Positions 19,049 through 28,648 of a DNA stretch of 64,000 bases are shown in pieces. The DNA is from Sinimarinibacterium arenosum. GTDB lineage: Bacteria > Pseudomonadota > Gammaproteobacteria > Nevskiales > Nevskiaceae. Made by a program: the position numbers and the translations under genes. The DNA lies in the NCBI RefSeq assembly GCF_005047655.1, contig NZ_SUKF01000007.1, forward strand, positions 282,250 through 346,249. The letters are read 5' to 3'. Position 1 is the stretch's first letter. Every line of letters begins with the position of its first letter. The notes under the pieces were generated by a model that was not told the DNA's origin, did not search any database, and worked only from the letters and a program-made list of their open reading frames with translations.

Positions 19049-20119
19049 ATGAATCTGGATGTTGTCGTTCTACAGAATCCGCTGAGTCACTGGCTCACCG
19101 CGATCGGTCTGGCGCTGCTGATCAATCTCGTCGTCGCGCTGGTCAAGTCGGTCTTGGTCGGGCGCTTCAAGCGGCTGGCCGATCGCACTGCCACTGCGGT
19201 CGACGATTCGATCGTCGCCGTCGCGCAGCGCACCAAGCAGTGGCTGATCTTTCTGGTCACGCTGTACCTGGGCACGCAGTATCTGGATCTGCCGGACAAG
19301 GTGGCGGCGACGCTGAAAGTGCTGGCGACCCTGGGCGCGTTCATGCAGGCCGGGCTGTGGGCCAACTGCGCACTGGAATTCTGGCTGGGGCGTTATCGCC
19401 AGCGGGCGATGGAGGTCGATGCCGGTGCCGCGACCAGTCTCGGCGCGCTGAATTTTATCGGGCGCCTGCTGTTGTGGTCGGTCCTGTTGCTGGTGATGCT
19501 CGACAATCTCGGGATCGACGTGACTGCGCTGGTCGCAGGCCTGGGTGTCGGCGGCATCGCGGTTGCTCTGGCGGTACAGAACATACTCGGCGATCTGTTT
19601 GCTTCGTTGTCGATCGTCATCGACAAGCCGTTTGTGATCGGCGACTTCATCATCGTCGACGAATACATGGGCTCGGTCGAGCACGTCGGTCTGAAGACCA
19701 CGCGTATTCGCAGCCTTGGCGGCGAGCAGATCGTGTTCTCAAACAGCGACCTGCTGAAGGCACGTCTGCGCAACTACAAGCGCATGTATGAGCGCCGCAT
19801 CGTGTTCAAGTTCGGTGTGTTGTATCAGACCACCGCAGAGCAGTTGGAAAAGATTCCGCAGACGGTCAAAGCCATCATCGAGGCGCAGCCGCTGGCGCGT
19901 TTCGATCGTGCGCACTTCGCGTCGTTCGGTGATTCGTCGCTGGACTTCGAAGTGGTCTACTGGATGCGCGATCCGGACTACACCAAGTACATGGATACGC
20001 AGCAGGCGATCAACCTGGGCATGGTGCGCGCGTTCAAGGACGCCGGTGTCGATTTCGCCTATCCGAGTCGAACCCTGTTCGTCGAAGGTCCGGTGACGGT
20101 GCAGACGCAGGCGGTCTGA
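19049..20119 (+). CDS. MscS-family mechanosensitive channel
   Basis: A 356-residue inner-membrane protein that opens under membrane tension to release solutes. Four hydrophobic helices occupy residues 10-165. The pore helix has the alternating Gly/Ala pattern (Val-Ala-Gly-Leu-Gly-Val-Gly-Gly-Ile-Ala-Val-Ala-Leu-Ala-Val-Gln) followed by the beta domain with Pro-Phe-x-Ile-Gly-Asp-Phe and Val-Gly-Leu-Lys-Thr-Thr-Arg-Ile-Arg. ATG 19049 is preferred over ATG 19031 because a GAGG box lies about 10 bases upstream. It is divergent from the sugar-transfer operon. Confidence 0.9.
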   Translation: MNLDVVVLQNPLSHWLTAIGLALLINLVVALVKSVLVGRFKRLADRTATAVDDSIVAVAQRTKQWLIFLVTLYLGTQYLDLPDKVAATLKVLATLGAFMQAGLWANCALEFWLGRYRQRAMEVDAGAATSLGALNFIGRLLLWSVLLLVMLDNLGIDVTALVAGLGVGGIAVALAVQNILGDLFASLSIVIDKPFVIGDFIIVDEYMGSVEHVGLKTTRIRSLGGEQIVFSNSDLLKARLRNYKRMYERRIVFKFGVLYQTTAEQLEKIPQTVKAIIEAQPLARFDRAHFASFGDSSLDFEVVYWMRDPDYTKYMDTQQAINLGMVRAFKDAGVDFAYPSRTLFVEGPVTVQTQAV

Positions 20120-20183
20120 TCGCGCGACTGCCGAGGCAGAACTTCAGGGCTTTCCCCACAGCTGCACTCGGGTTGGGTGCAAC

Positions 20184-20219
20184 GCCCCGTGACGGAGCGC
20201 GGATGCGCTGCCGCGGGGC
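20184..20219. other. Strong stem-loop after the mscS gene
   Basis: GCCCCG (20184-20189) pairs with CGGGGC (20214-20219). After a small internal loop, CGG-AGCGC pairs with GCGCT-(G)-CCG around a GGAT tetraloop, giving about 14 bp in total. It has no U-run, so it is not a classical intrinsic terminator, but it lies 65 bp after the mscS stop and may end or stabilise that transcript. Confidence 0.4.
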
Positions 20220-20380
20220 ATTCCGCGACCCATCTCTGAGTGGAATTTCCCATTGTTCATCGCGTGGACTCTCTCTACATTGGACTCTGAATAAAACGAT
20301 CGGGCAGTGATTCATTGCCCGGCACCCCGACACGATCGGGGCATGACATAGACGTTCATAGGGTTGAGAGAGGGTTGACC

Positions 20381-22282
20381 ATGTTTGCATTGCCGCAGCG
20401 TCGCGCGGCCTCTGGCTGGGCGCGTGCATGCGCTCAGCCGATGGCCTTGGCTTTGAGCCTGATCGGATTCACCGTGCCGGCGCATGCCGCAAGCACCGGC
20501 GGGGCGGTGCCTTCCGCGCCGAACCGGCCACGTGTGATCGTGGCCGACATCGATTCCGGGATTAATCCCTATCACGCGTTTTACTACGCCGGCAGCGAGA
20601 TCTACCCCGACAGTGCGCCGTCATCGGTGACGCAGGAGGTGCTCGATGCGCTGGGCGTCAAGCCCGGGAACGTCGTCACGCTGACGCGGACCGGCGACAT
20701 TGCCGCCGACATCGCGGCGGACCGGGCGTTCTGGGACAGCGTGCAGCCGCATGAGCTGTACTACTTCAAGGGCACCAACATCATCGCGACCTCGTACGCC
20801 GGTGAAGGTCTGGCGCCGCTGGTTCCGACCACCGCCAAGAGTGAGCACGGTGTCGGCACCAGTGCAGCGGCGCTCGCCGGCAACCCGGAGGCGGTGCTGC
20901 TGTTCATCGAAACGGAAGGCGATCTGGGCAATGACGCCGCGCACGATCTGGCGTTCCTGAATCCGGATGTCGATATCGTCACCACCAGCTACGGTGTGTC
21001 GATTCCATATACCGGATTCCCGTTGCCGGAGACGCGCGCGTTCCATGACACCTACCTGGGTGTGGTCGACATGGGCAAGCTGCATTTCAGCTCGGGCGGC
21101 AACGCGCCAGGACTGACGCCGCTGCGTGCGGGCGCCGGCCCGTGGTGGAGCATCGGTGTGGGTGGCCTCGAGGAAGGTTCGTCGGAAGGCGACACGCTGA
21201 TCTCCGGTGTGTTCCCGGACTTCGTTTCGGATTTCACCCAGACCCTGCCGTACTGCATGGACTGCGAAAGTGGGCTGGACCAGTACGTCGCCGGGACCAG
21301 CTTCTCGACTCCGCGCGCCGCCGGTGTCGCCTCGCGGGTGCTGCTGGAAGCGCGTCAGCTGCTGGGACACGTGGGGGGTATCACCGTCGTTGATGAGCTG
21401 CCGGTAATGGCGACCGGCAAGGGCTTCACGGTCAGCAACTGGTTCCTGCGCCGGGCGCTGGAACAGGCGGCGTGGATTCCGGGCATTGAAGAGTACGACC
21501 CGATCGAAGGCGTGTTCGATCTCGGCGGCTTGCCGATCAATCCGCTGGCGCCGTGGCTGCAGATCGGCTGGGGCGATGTCACTGGCGATCCGGCCAAGAA
21601 CGTGGTGCAGAAAGCGCTCGGTCATCTCAATCTCGGCACGACCCTGAATGAGAAGGACATCGGCTATTGCGATTTTCAGACGCAGATCATTCAGGAGCGG
21701 CAGCTCTATTGGAACGATGTGGCGCCGTTCCTGCCGGACGTGCTCGGAGGCGATGAAACCGGGACGACGCCCGCAGTTGATCCATTCATCTACTGCGAGA
21801 ATTCCTCCGGGAGCCCTGCGTCGAATGATCCCGGCGGTCAGCCCGTCGATACCGACAGCGATGGCGTGGTCGACGGCCTGGACAACTGCCCCGCGATGGC
21901 CAACGCCGATCAACAGGATGCGGATGTCGACGGGACCGGCGATGCCTGCGAGGGTGTGAGCCCGACGCCCACGCCGACACCAACCCCAACCCCAACTCCA
22001 GGTTCGACGCCAACGCCGACGCCGACGCCTGGTGTAAGCCCGACGCCGACGCCGACGCCGACGCCCGGCGTGTCCCCGACGCCTACGCCCAGTGGTTCGC
22101 CGACGCCGACACCCACGCCAGTGCCGAGTGGGACTCCGACGCCGACACCCACCAGCAGTCCGACGCCGACGCCAATTCCTGCAACGGCAGAGGGCAGCAC
22201 CCAGGGTGGTTCGATGGCCTGGTTGCCGATGATCCTGTTCGTGGGAGCCGGTCTGCTGCAGCGCCGACGCCGGCGCAGCTGA
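20381..22282 (+). CDS. Secreted S8 subtilisin-like peptidase with TSP3 repeat, Pro-Thr stalk and GlyGly-CTERM-like tail
   Basis: The 633-residue product has a signal peptide ending Ala-His-Ala (about residue 36). The subtilase triad appears as Asp58 (Ala-Asp-Ile-Asp-Ser-Gly), His156 (Glu-His-Gly-Val-Gly-Thr) and Ser307 (Gly-Thr-Ser-Phe-Ser-Thr-Pro), with a probable oxyanion Asn near 241. After the catalytic region comes a calcium-binding thrombospondin type 3-like repeat (Asp-Thr-Asp-Ser-Asp-Gly, Asp-Asn-Cys-Pro). Then follow about 75 residues of Pro-Thr repeats, Gly-Gly-Ser, a hydrophobic helix and a terminal run of Arg. That tail matches GlyGly-CTERM sorting signals cleaved by rhombosortase. 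ATG 20381 is the first Met before the signal peptide. The enzyme is probably surface-displayed, then released. Confidence 0.85.
   Translation: MFALPQRRAASGWARACAQPMALALSLIGFTVPAHAASTGGAVPSAPNRPRVIVADIDSGINPYHAFYYAGSEIYPDSAPSSVTQEVLDALGVKPGNVVTLTRTGDIAADIAADRAFWDSVQPHELYYFKGTNIIATSYAGEGLAPLVPTTAKSEHGVGTSAAALAGNPEAVLLFIETEGDLGNDAAHDLAFLNPDVDIVTTSYGVSIPYTGFPLPETRAFHDTYLGVVDMGKLHFSSGGNAPGLTPLRAGAGPWWSIGVGGLEEGSSEGDTLISGVFPDFVSDFTQTLPYCMDCESGLDQYVAGTSFSTPRAAGVASRVLLEARQLLGHVGGITVVDELPVMATGKGFTVSNWFLRRALEQAAWIPGIEEYDPIEGVFDLGGLPINPLAPWLQIGWGDVTGDPAKNVVQKALGHLNLGTTLNEKDIGYCDFQTQIIQERQLYWNDVAPFLPDVLGGDETGTTPAVDPFIYCENSSGSPASNDPGGQPVDTDSDGVVDGLDNCPAMANADQQDADVDGTGDACEGVSPTPTPTPTPTPTPGSTPTPTPTPGVSPTPTPTPTPGVSPTPTPSGSPTPTPTPVPSGTPTPTPTSSPTPTPIPATAEGSTQGGSMAWLPMILFVGAGLLQRRRRRS
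21958..22180 (+). repeat. Low-complexity CCGACG-type repeat encoding the Pro-Thr stalk
   Basis: Imperfect 6-bp units of the CCGACG/CCGACA type encode Pro-Thr repeats, broken by Gly-Val-Ser and Gly-Ser-Gly-like spacers that recur about every 40 bp. Such tracts can change length by slippage, which would vary the stalk length without shifting the frame. Confidence 0.85.
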
Positions 22283-22300
22283 GCCGGGGCTGAGGCTGCC

Positions 22301-25300
22301 CTAGAGTGGCGGCCGCGTGCGTCGACTGGGGGTGCGTTGCGCCCCCATGGGTGCCGCGGCCGCGTCGGTGCTGTTGCCAGTGGCGCTGCCGCGGAGCAGG
22401 CGGTTGCGCCACGCCCACTGTGTGCCGCTGTCGGCTTCGGCCAGAAACGTGACCTCGCCGCCGATCAGGCTGGCGACCGGAATCCCGCCCCGCAGCAACA
22501 CCCGATGTCCGGGCAGCGCCGGTACGCGTTCGCCGGGCAGAATCACCCCGGTCAGGTTCAGCGGATCGCATGCGGCGATCACCACCAGCGCCGCATCGCG
22601 GTCCTCGCGTTGCGCACGCAGTGAGTTCATTGCTTCGGACAGTGCGAACTGTTCGCCGGCAAAGCCCGTGACGAAACGTCCGCCACGGATCTCGCCACGC
22701 GCTTCGAGTCTGCGCAGTACGTAGTGCAGTTCCCGCCACGGCGGTAGCCGCGGCTCGCGCTCAATCAGCTTGCGGAACACCACGCCGTAGCGACGCAGCA
22801 GGCAGCGCGCGACGAACTCGATCTGCTCGGCGTTTTCGATGTCTTCGGTGCGTCGGCGCAGGCGTACGCGCGACCAGCGGCCGGCGCTGTCCAGACTCTG
22901 GAATGCCGCGCGCACGCCGCCGCGGCGCAGTGCGCGCGCCTTGACCTCGGCCGGTGCCGTCAGGGCGCGCAATCCGGCAAAGCCGTCCGCAGTGACCAGT
23001 CCATGACTGACCAGTTCGCCAAGCGCCGCTTCAACCTGGGTGCGCAGTGCGCCGCTGTCCTCGACCAGGTCGACAAAGAACGAGGCCCCGTGTTCGCGCA
23101 GCACGTCGAGCACGGCAATGGCGGTGCCGGACAATTCCGGTTCGCCGTCGGCGCCGGTCTGCCAGTAGGCGGCATGATCGCGTGACAGCAGCACGATCGG
23201 TGTTGCGCGGATCGGCGATGCCTTGCGGCTGTTGTCTGCAGTATTCGGCAGACGTTGCCAGAAGATGCGTCCGGTCGCGCACAGTTGGTCCAGCCACGCC
23301 GGATCGTAATGACGCAGTCGTGCAGGCAATACTTCGCTTTCCCACGCGGCCGCCGCGACCGGGAAGCCTTCGAGCTGGGCCAGCACCGCTTCGAGTGCGA
23401 CCGGGCCTTCGCGCTGTTCACCCGCGGTGATGCCGTGCCAGTCGAGCAGGAAGCGCATCAGTGCTGCGGGTGATACCGGTTCGATCTCGGCGCGCTTGCG
23501 CTCGCGCGTGTAGCGATGGATGCGCGCCAGCCGCCGGCGTTCGCACCACTGTGCGTCGCCGCTGCCAGTGAAGTCGCCACGCATCACCGCGCCCTGTTGC
23601 TCCAGTGCCAACAGGGCGATCGTTACGGTTTCAGGTGCCAGCCGCAGCGGTGCGGCCAGTTCGTCTGCAGTGGTCGGGCCCAGCAGTTCCATGCGGCTGC
23701 GGATCAGCTCGCGCAGCGCCTCGTTCGGGTTCATTGCCGCACCGAGCGTGGGTGCATCGCCTGCGACGACCGCATCCGGCAGCAGCGAGCGCAGCTCGTG
23801 CAGACGTTCGGCGGCGATCCACAGGCCCGCGCTGGACCCCTCTGTTCCGTTCGCAGCCTGCGGCAGCACATGCGCCACCCGCCGTGCGGACACCAGCCCT
23901 TCGCATAGCGCCGCCCACGGCTGCATCTCGAGATCGGTCAGAAATCCGTTCACGATCAGCGCGTCATGCAGCTCGTCGGCATTGCCGGCGTCGGGGCGCA
24001 GTTCCTCGCGCACTCGTTCGATCGCGGCCGGATCCAGTCGACCCAGATCCTGCGCAGTCTCGGGTTCGTAGACGCCGCGGGTCTTCACCGCGAGGGTGCG
24101 ACGTTCCTCGGCCGCGCCGTCGTCGAGAAACGCGTACGGCCGTGCGTGGATGATCGACTCGGACAGCGGCGACGGTGCGGTCAGGTCGCGGCAGATGATC
24201 TGCGTTTCGCCGGACTCGATGCGCCGGAGCAGCGCCAGAAAACCATCGACGTCCATGACCTCGTGCAGGCAATCGTCCAGTGCCTGTGTCACCAGCGGGT
24301 GGTCCGGGACCTCGCGATGCCCCGGCAGATTGTCCTGGCACGCGACCGCATCGGGGAAGGCGTGGGTCAGCAGGTCTTCGGCGTCGGAGCGCTGGAACTG
24401 CGGTGGCACACGCTTGCCGTTGCGGTTGCGTGCGACCGCGAGCGCGACCGAAGCGACCCAGCGCCAGCGCGTCGGAAACATCGGCGCCTGCAGCACCGCC
24501 TGGATCAGCACATCGCGCGCCGTATTGGAATGCAGGAAGTGGCCGACGTCCTCCAGCGGGAAGCTGTGCGTGGGGCCGAGCGACAGAACCAGCGAATCGT
24601 CCAGTGCCGCGGCTTGCAGTTCAAAGTTGAACTGGCGGCAGAAGCGTTTGCGCAGTGACAGGCCCCAGGCGCGATTGACGCGTGAACCCAGCGGCGCGTG
24701 GATCACCAGATGCGTGTCGCCGACTTCGTCGAAGAAGCGTTCGAACACGATGCGTTCACGCGTTGGCAGCAAGCCCAGCGCAACTTTGGCTGCGGCCAGA
24801 TAGTTCGCGAGCTGTTGTGCCGCCGTGGCATCGAGCTGGTACTCCCGGATCAGCCAGCGTTGCAGCGCCTCGGCGCCATCGACCAGTACCGCATCGGCGC
24901 GCTCGCGCAGGCGCGATACGGCGATCGACAGCTCATCAGAGCGGCCGGGGGCTTCGCCGAACCAGAACGGCATGTTCGGCGGCTGACCCTTGGCGTCCTC
25001 GACGATCACCTTGCCGGTTTCGATTTTCAAGATCCGGTATGAGGTGTTGCCCAGCTGCACGATATCGCCGGGCAGGCTCTCGAATGCGAAGTCCTCGTTC
25101 AGGGTGCCGATGCGCAGGTCTTCCGGCGACAGGATCACGTCGGAGTCGAACTGGTCGGGGATGGTGCCGGCGTTGGTGACGGTCGTCAGCTTGGCGCCGC
25201 GGCGTCCGCGTACGATGCGGTTGACGGCGTCGTAATGCAGCAGCGCCCCGCGGCGCCCGCGCTTGGTCGAGTAGCCGTCGGCAAGCATCCGCACGATTTC

Positions 25301-26713
25301 CTCGAGCTGCTCCAGTGTCAGTGCGCGGTACGGCAGCGCGCGGGTGAAGCAGGCATGCAGATCTTCCAGCGCCCATTCACGGCACGCGGCTTCGGCGACG
25401 ATCTGCTGCGACAGCACGTCACGCGGCTGATCGAAGATCGCGATGCGGTCGAGTTCGCCGCGATTGACGCAGTCGATCAGGGCGGCACTTTCGGCGAGAT
25501 CGTCCAGCGACAGCGGAAACAGCCGTCCCTTGGGCGTCGCGCGCACGGCGTGACCGGCGCGACCGACCCGCTGCAGGAAGGCGTTGATCGAGCGCGGTGA
25601 GCCCAGCTGGATCACCAGATCGACGTCGCCGATGTCGATGCCCAGTTCCAGCGAGGCCGTTGCCACCAGGGCCTTGAGCTGTCCCGACTTCAGGCGTTGT
25701 TCGGCCTTGAGCCGGTGTTCCTTGGCCAGACTGCCGTGATGCGAAGTGACGTGTTCCTCGCCGATGCGGTCGGCCAGATGCCGGGCAACCCGCTCGGCCA
25801 TGCGGCGCTGGTTGACGAAGACCAGGGTGGTGCGGTGTTCCTCGACCAGTGCCGCGATGCGGTCGTAGACCTCGGCCCAGACTTCGGTTGCCATCACCGC
25901 GGTCAGCGGCGAGCCGGGCAGTTCCAGACGAATGTCGCGCTCGCGGCTGTGGCCGGTATCGACGATCTCGCAGGCACGGTCGGCGCTGCCGACGAGCAGC
26001 TGCGCCATCGTTTCGATCGGCTTTTGTGTCGCTGACAGGCCGATGCGTACCGGAGGCTGGTCGCAGATCGATTCCAGGCGTTCCAGGCTCAGCGCCAGAT
26101 GCGCGCCGCGCTTGCTGCCGGCGACGGCGTGCAATTCGTCGACGATGACGCTGCGGGTCGAGCGCAGCATCTCGCGCCCGGCGTCGGAGGTCAGCAGGAT
26201 GAACAGCGACTCCGGTGTGGTGACGAGGATGTGCGGCGGCGAGCGACGCATCTGGGTGCGTTCGGCTGCACTGGTGTCGCCGGTGCGCACCGCATCGCGA
26301 ATCGTCAGATCGCCCAGGCCCATGGCCTGGATACGCTCGCGAATGCCCTGAAGCGGTGCCTGCAGATTTTTCTGGATATCGTTCGACAGCGCCTTCAGCG
26401 GCGACACATACAGCACGTGCACTTCATCGCTGAGACCGATCTCGGTGCCTTCGACGACCAGCTCGTTGATCGCCGCGAGGAATGCCGCCAGGGTCTTGCC
26501 CGATCCGGTAGGCGCGGTAATCAGCGCATTGCGACGCTGCGCCGTGACGGCCCAGGCCTGGCGCTGGACTTCGGTAGGCGAGCCAAAGCTGGTGCTGAAC
26601 CAGTCAGCAACCGCCGGGTGAAACCCGGCCGGAAAGGGCTGGGACGAAAACGAGTTGTCCGGCGCAGTCTCGGGAACCAGAGGGGCGACACGCAGGGGCA
26701 ATTTGCGCTGCAT
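22301..26713 (-). CDS. lhr: Large ATP-dependent helicase Lhr
   Basis: A 1470-residue superfamily-2 helicase of the Lhr type, a 3'-5' DNA/RNA:DNA helicase linked to DNA repair. Walker A (Ala-Pro-Thr-Gly-Ser-Gly-Lys-Thr) is at residues 67-74 and the Walker B-like Val-Asp-Glu-Leu-His near 191. The helicase C domain has Gln-Leu-Gly-Ser-Pro-Arg-Ser-Ile-Asn-Ala-Phe-Leu-Gln-Arg-Val-Gly-Arg-Ala-Gly-His. The winged-helix and long C-terminal Lhr-CTD occupy the rest, ending near Leu-Pro-Gly-His-Arg. Length matches the full-size E. coli form, so it is intact. It is monocistronic; the divergent neighbour is a glutathione peroxidase. Confidence 0.95.
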   Translation of the reverse strand: MQRKLPLRVAPLVPETAPDNSFSSQPFPAGFHPAVADWFSTSFGSPTEVQRQAWAVTAQRRNALITAPTGSGKTLAAFLAAINELVVEGTEIGLSDEVHVLYVSPLKALSNDIQKNLQAPLQGIRERIQAMGLGDLTIRDAVRTGDTSAAERTQMRRSPPHILVTTPESLFILLTSDAGREMLRSTRSVIVDELHAVAGSKRGAHLALSLERLESICDQPPVRIGLSATQKPIETMAQLLVGSADRACEIVDTGHSRERDIRLELPGSPLTAVMATEVWAEVYDRIAALVEEHRTTLVFVNQRRMAERVARHLADRIGEEHVTSHHGSLAKEHRLKAEQRLKSGQLKALVATASLELGIDIGDVDLVIQLGSPRSINAFLQRVGRAGHAVRATPKGRLFPLSLDDLAESAALIDCVNRGELDRIAIFDQPRDVLSQQIVAEAACREWALEDLHACFTRALPYRALTLEQLEEIVRMLADGYSTKRGRRGALLHYDAVNRIVRGRRGAKLTTVTNAGTIPDQFDSDVILSPEDLRIGTLNEDFAFESLPGDIVQLGNTSYRILKIETGKVIVEDAKGQPPNMPFWFGEAPGRSDELSIAVSRLRERADAVLVDGAEALQRWLIREYQLDATAAQQLANYLAAAKVALGLLPTRERIVFERFFDEVGDTHLVIHAPLGSRVNRAWGLSLRKRFCRQFNFELQAAALDDSLVLSLGPTHSFPLEDVGHFLHSNTARDVLIQAVLQAPMFPTRWRWVASVALAVARNRNGKRVPPQFQRSDAEDLLTHAFPDAVACQDNLPGHREVPDHPLVTQALDDCLHEVMDVDGFLALLRRIESGETQIICRDLTAPSPLSESIIHARPYAFLDDGAAEERRTLAVKTRGVYEPETAQDLGRLDPAAIERVREELRPDAGNADELHDALIVNGFLTDLEMQPWAALCEGLVSARRVAHVLPQAANGTEGSSAGLWIAAERLHELRSLLPDAVVAGDAPTLGAAMNPNEALRELIRSRMELLGPTTADELAAPLRLAPETVTIALLALEQQGAVMRGDFTGSGDAQWCERRRLARIHRYTRERKRAEIEPVSPAALMRFLLDWHGITAGEQREGPVALEAVLAQLEGFPVAAAAWESEVLPARLRHYDPAWLDQLCATGRIFWQRLPNTADNSRKASPIRATPIVLLSRDHAAYWQTGADGEPELSGTAIAVLDVLREHGASFFVDLVEDSGALRTQVEAALGELVSHGLVTADGFAGLRALTAPAEVKARALRRGGVRAAFQSLDSAGRWSRVRLRRRTEDIENAEQIEFVARCLLRRYGVVFRKLIEREPRLPPWRELHYVLRRLEARGEIRGGRFVTGFAGEQFALSEAMNSLRAQREDRDAALVVIAACDPLNLTGVILPGERVPALPGHRVLLRGGIPVASLIGGEVTFLAEADSGTQWAWRNRLLRGSATGNSTDAAAAPMGAQRTPSRRTRPPL

Positions 26714-26848
26714 CGGCTTAGCTTAGCGCCATTGGAATAGGTATGGGCGCGGTGGCACCTGCACCCAAACGGGGCCGATCGCCGTATGGTTCTGCTTCTG
26801 AGCCCACGGTTGTGCTTGCGCCTGAATTAACGTCGGAACTCGATCAAG

Positions 26849-27427
26849 ATGAAGCTTATTCTTTCCCTGTGCCGGACTCGATCCCAAGGTGTCGTCGCGA
26901 TGACTTTGCTGCTGTTCTCCGGAATGGCGGCGGCTGAATCGCCGATCTGCGCCGGCCTGCCGGCGCCGACACCTCTGGTCGGTAAGGCGGAGAACGGCGG
27001 CAGCGCCTGTGATGCTTTCGACGGCCATCCGGCAGTGCTGGTGGTCAACACCGCGTCGATGTGCGGATACACGCCCCAGTTCGAGGGCTTGGAAGCGCTG
27101 TACCGGCGGTACAGGGATCGGGGTTTGCAGGTGCTCGGATTTCCGTCCGACAACTTCGGTGGACAGGAGTACGACGATGCGGAGCAGACGGCTCGTGTGT
27201 GCTACCGCAACTACGGTGTCAGTTTTCCGATGTACGCGAAGATCGATGTCGTCGGCGAGCATACGGATACGCTGTTTGTGCGGCTGCGTGAGGCTACCGG
27301 TGCCGCGCCGCGCTGGAACTTCCACAAGTATCTGGTGACTACGTCCGGTGTCACCGCCTATGACACCAGGGTCAAGCCGGACGATCCGAAGCTGATCGCC
27401 GAGATCGAGCGCGCATTGTCGCGCTGA
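26849..27427 (+). CDS. Exported glutathione peroxidase-like thiol peroxidase
   Basis: A 192-residue thioredoxin-fold peroxidase with a signal peptide (residues about 1-29, ending Met-Ala-Ala-Ala), so it is probably periplasmic. The peroxidatic Cys72 sits in Asn-Thr-Ala-Ser-Met-Cys-Gly-Tyr-Thr-Pro-Gln. The other active-site residues are Gln106 (Asn-Phe-Gly-Gly-Gln-Glu) and Trp156-Asn157-Phe. Cysteine in place of selenocysteine is usual in bacteria, and reduction is likely by thioredoxin-type thiols. A second Cys at 118 (Arg-Val-Cys-Tyr) is where resolving cysteines occur in related enzymes. The first Met (26849) gives a long signal; Met18 is an alternative start. Confidence 0.88.
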   Translation: MKLILSLCRTRSQGVVAMTLLLFSGMAAAESPICAGLPAPTPLVGKAENGGSACDAFDGHPAVLVVNTASMCGYTPQFEGLEALYRRYRDRGLQVLGFPSDNFGGQEYDDAEQTARVCYRNYGVSFPMYAKIDVVGEHTDTLFVRLREATGAAPRWNFHKYLVTTSGVTAYDTRVKPDDPKLIAEIERALSR

Positions 27428-27585
27428 GCTGTCACATACGTGCGGTTTTCAGGGTGTCGCCGACGCTGAAGCAGCACGCTGTGCCGTTCGTCGACTGTCA
27501 CAAAAATATTCGTGCCTTCGCAGAGGTGAGCTGCTAGTTTTTGTGCTCCGTCATCAAAAATTCACACGAGCGCAAAAGAACTGTA

Positions 27586-28491
27586 ATGAAACTGTGTTGG
27601 TCCGCCGGCAGCGCCTGCGTCAATGGGCTGCAACTCGCTTACGAACAGGCCGGACCACAACACGGGGACCCGATGTTGCTGGTGATGGGACTGGGCGGAC
27701 AGCTGATTCACTGGCCGGACGCCCTGTGCGAGCGCCTGATCGACCATGGCTTCCGCCTGCTGCGCTTCGACAATCGCGATACCGGCTTGTCCGACAATGC
27801 CGACCGTGGCGTGCCGATCCGCCTGTCGCGCGACTGGCTGCGTACGCGGATGGGCTGGAAGATGCAGGCCAACTACACGCTGCATGACATGGCATCGGAC
27901 GCCATCGGTCTGCTGGATGCGCTGGAGATCCGCCGTACGCACGTGGTGGGCGCGTCGATGGGCGGCATGATCGGGCAGATCATGGCCAGCCGCTATCCTG
28001 ACCGGGTCAAGAGTCTGACCTCGATCATGTCCACGACCAATAATCCCAAGCTGCCGCCCGCCCGCATCGATGTGCTGTGGCGCATGGCAGGCATCGGGCC
28101 GCGGCCGACCACGCGTGAAGCCGTGATCCAGCGTTCGACCGCAATGCTGAACCGGGTGGGATCTCCGGGCTTCCCGACGCCGACCGAATACCGCCGGCGT
28201 CTGGCTGGCCGCGCCTATGACCGTGCATTCCGTCCCGCGGGCCTGGCGCGACAGACGCATGCGATTCTCGCCACTGGCAGTTTTGAAGACCTGCTGCCGT
28301 CGATCGCGGCGCCGACGCAGGTGATCCACGGTCTGGCCGATCCGCTGCTGCGACCGGTTTGCGGGCAGCGCAGTGCGCAGCTGATCCGCACGGCGCGCCT
28401 CGAACTGATCGACGGCATGGGTCACGACTTTGCGCTGCCGTTGATGCCGCGCTGGTCGGAGCTGATTGCGCGCAACGCCGCGCGCGCCTGA
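27586..28491 (+). CDS. Alpha/beta hydrolase
   Basis: A 301-residue alpha/beta-fold hydrolase. The nucleophile elbow Gly-Ala-Ser-Met-Gly-Gly puts the serine near residue 124. The acid is probably the Asp in Gly-Leu-Ala-Asp-Pro-Leu and the base the His in Gly-Met-Gly-His-Asp. The oxyanion region is Met-Gly-Leu-Gly-Gly-Gln. ATG 27586 is preferred to the in-frame TTG at 27541 because similarity to the family starts after it; only a weak AAAGAA precedes it. No signal peptide. It may act on esters or other small carboxyl derivatives, but the substrate cannot be inferred, and the neighbours share no obvious pathway. Confidence 0.8.
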   Translation: MKLCWSAGSACVNGLQLAYEQAGPQHGDPMLLVMGLGGQLIHWPDALCERLIDHGFRLLRFDNRDTGLSDNADRGVPIRLSRDWLRTRMGWKMQANYTLHDMASDAIGLLDALEIRRTHVVGASMGGMIGQIMASRYPDRVKSLTSIMSTTNNPKLPPARIDVLWRMAGIGPRPTTREAVIQRSTAMLNRVGSPGFPTPTEYRRRLAGRAYDRAFRPAGLARQTHAILATGSFEDLLPSIAAPTQVIHGLADPLLRPVCGQRSAQLIRTARLELIDGMGHDFALPLMPRWSELIARNAARA

Positions 28492-28510
28492 TTCGGCCGA
28501 GATTTTTTGT

Positions 28511-28600
28511 CTGCCTTGGGGGACATTCCTCAAGGCAGCGCGCCCGCCTGCGGATACCCTACGCGCCCTCAGATTGCGGCACGCACGTTGCTGCAATCTG
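28511..28600 (+). other. Two stem-loops in the leader of the YitT-family gene
   Basis: CTGCCTTG (28511-28518) pairs with CAAGGCAG (28531-28538), and CAGATTGC (28570-28577) pairs with GCAATCTG (28593-28600). Both are perfect 8-bp stems lying between the hydrolase stop and the membrane protein start at 28649. Neither is followed by a T-run. They could end the hydrolase mRNA or shape the leader of the downstream gene. Confidence 0.4.
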
Positions 28601-28648
28601 CTTCGACGCCGTGCGTTGTTTTTGCCGGCCTTTCGCCCTCGGGTCGCC

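Noticed and set aside
21958..22180. CRISPR-like array of short repeats
   Set aside because: Units are about 6 bp, in frame and coding for Pro-Thr; there are no spacers and no cas genes nearby.
28511..28600. Guanidine-II (mini-ykkC) riboswitch before the YitT gene
   Set aside because: The loops lack the required ACGR tetraloop and the stem arrangement differs.
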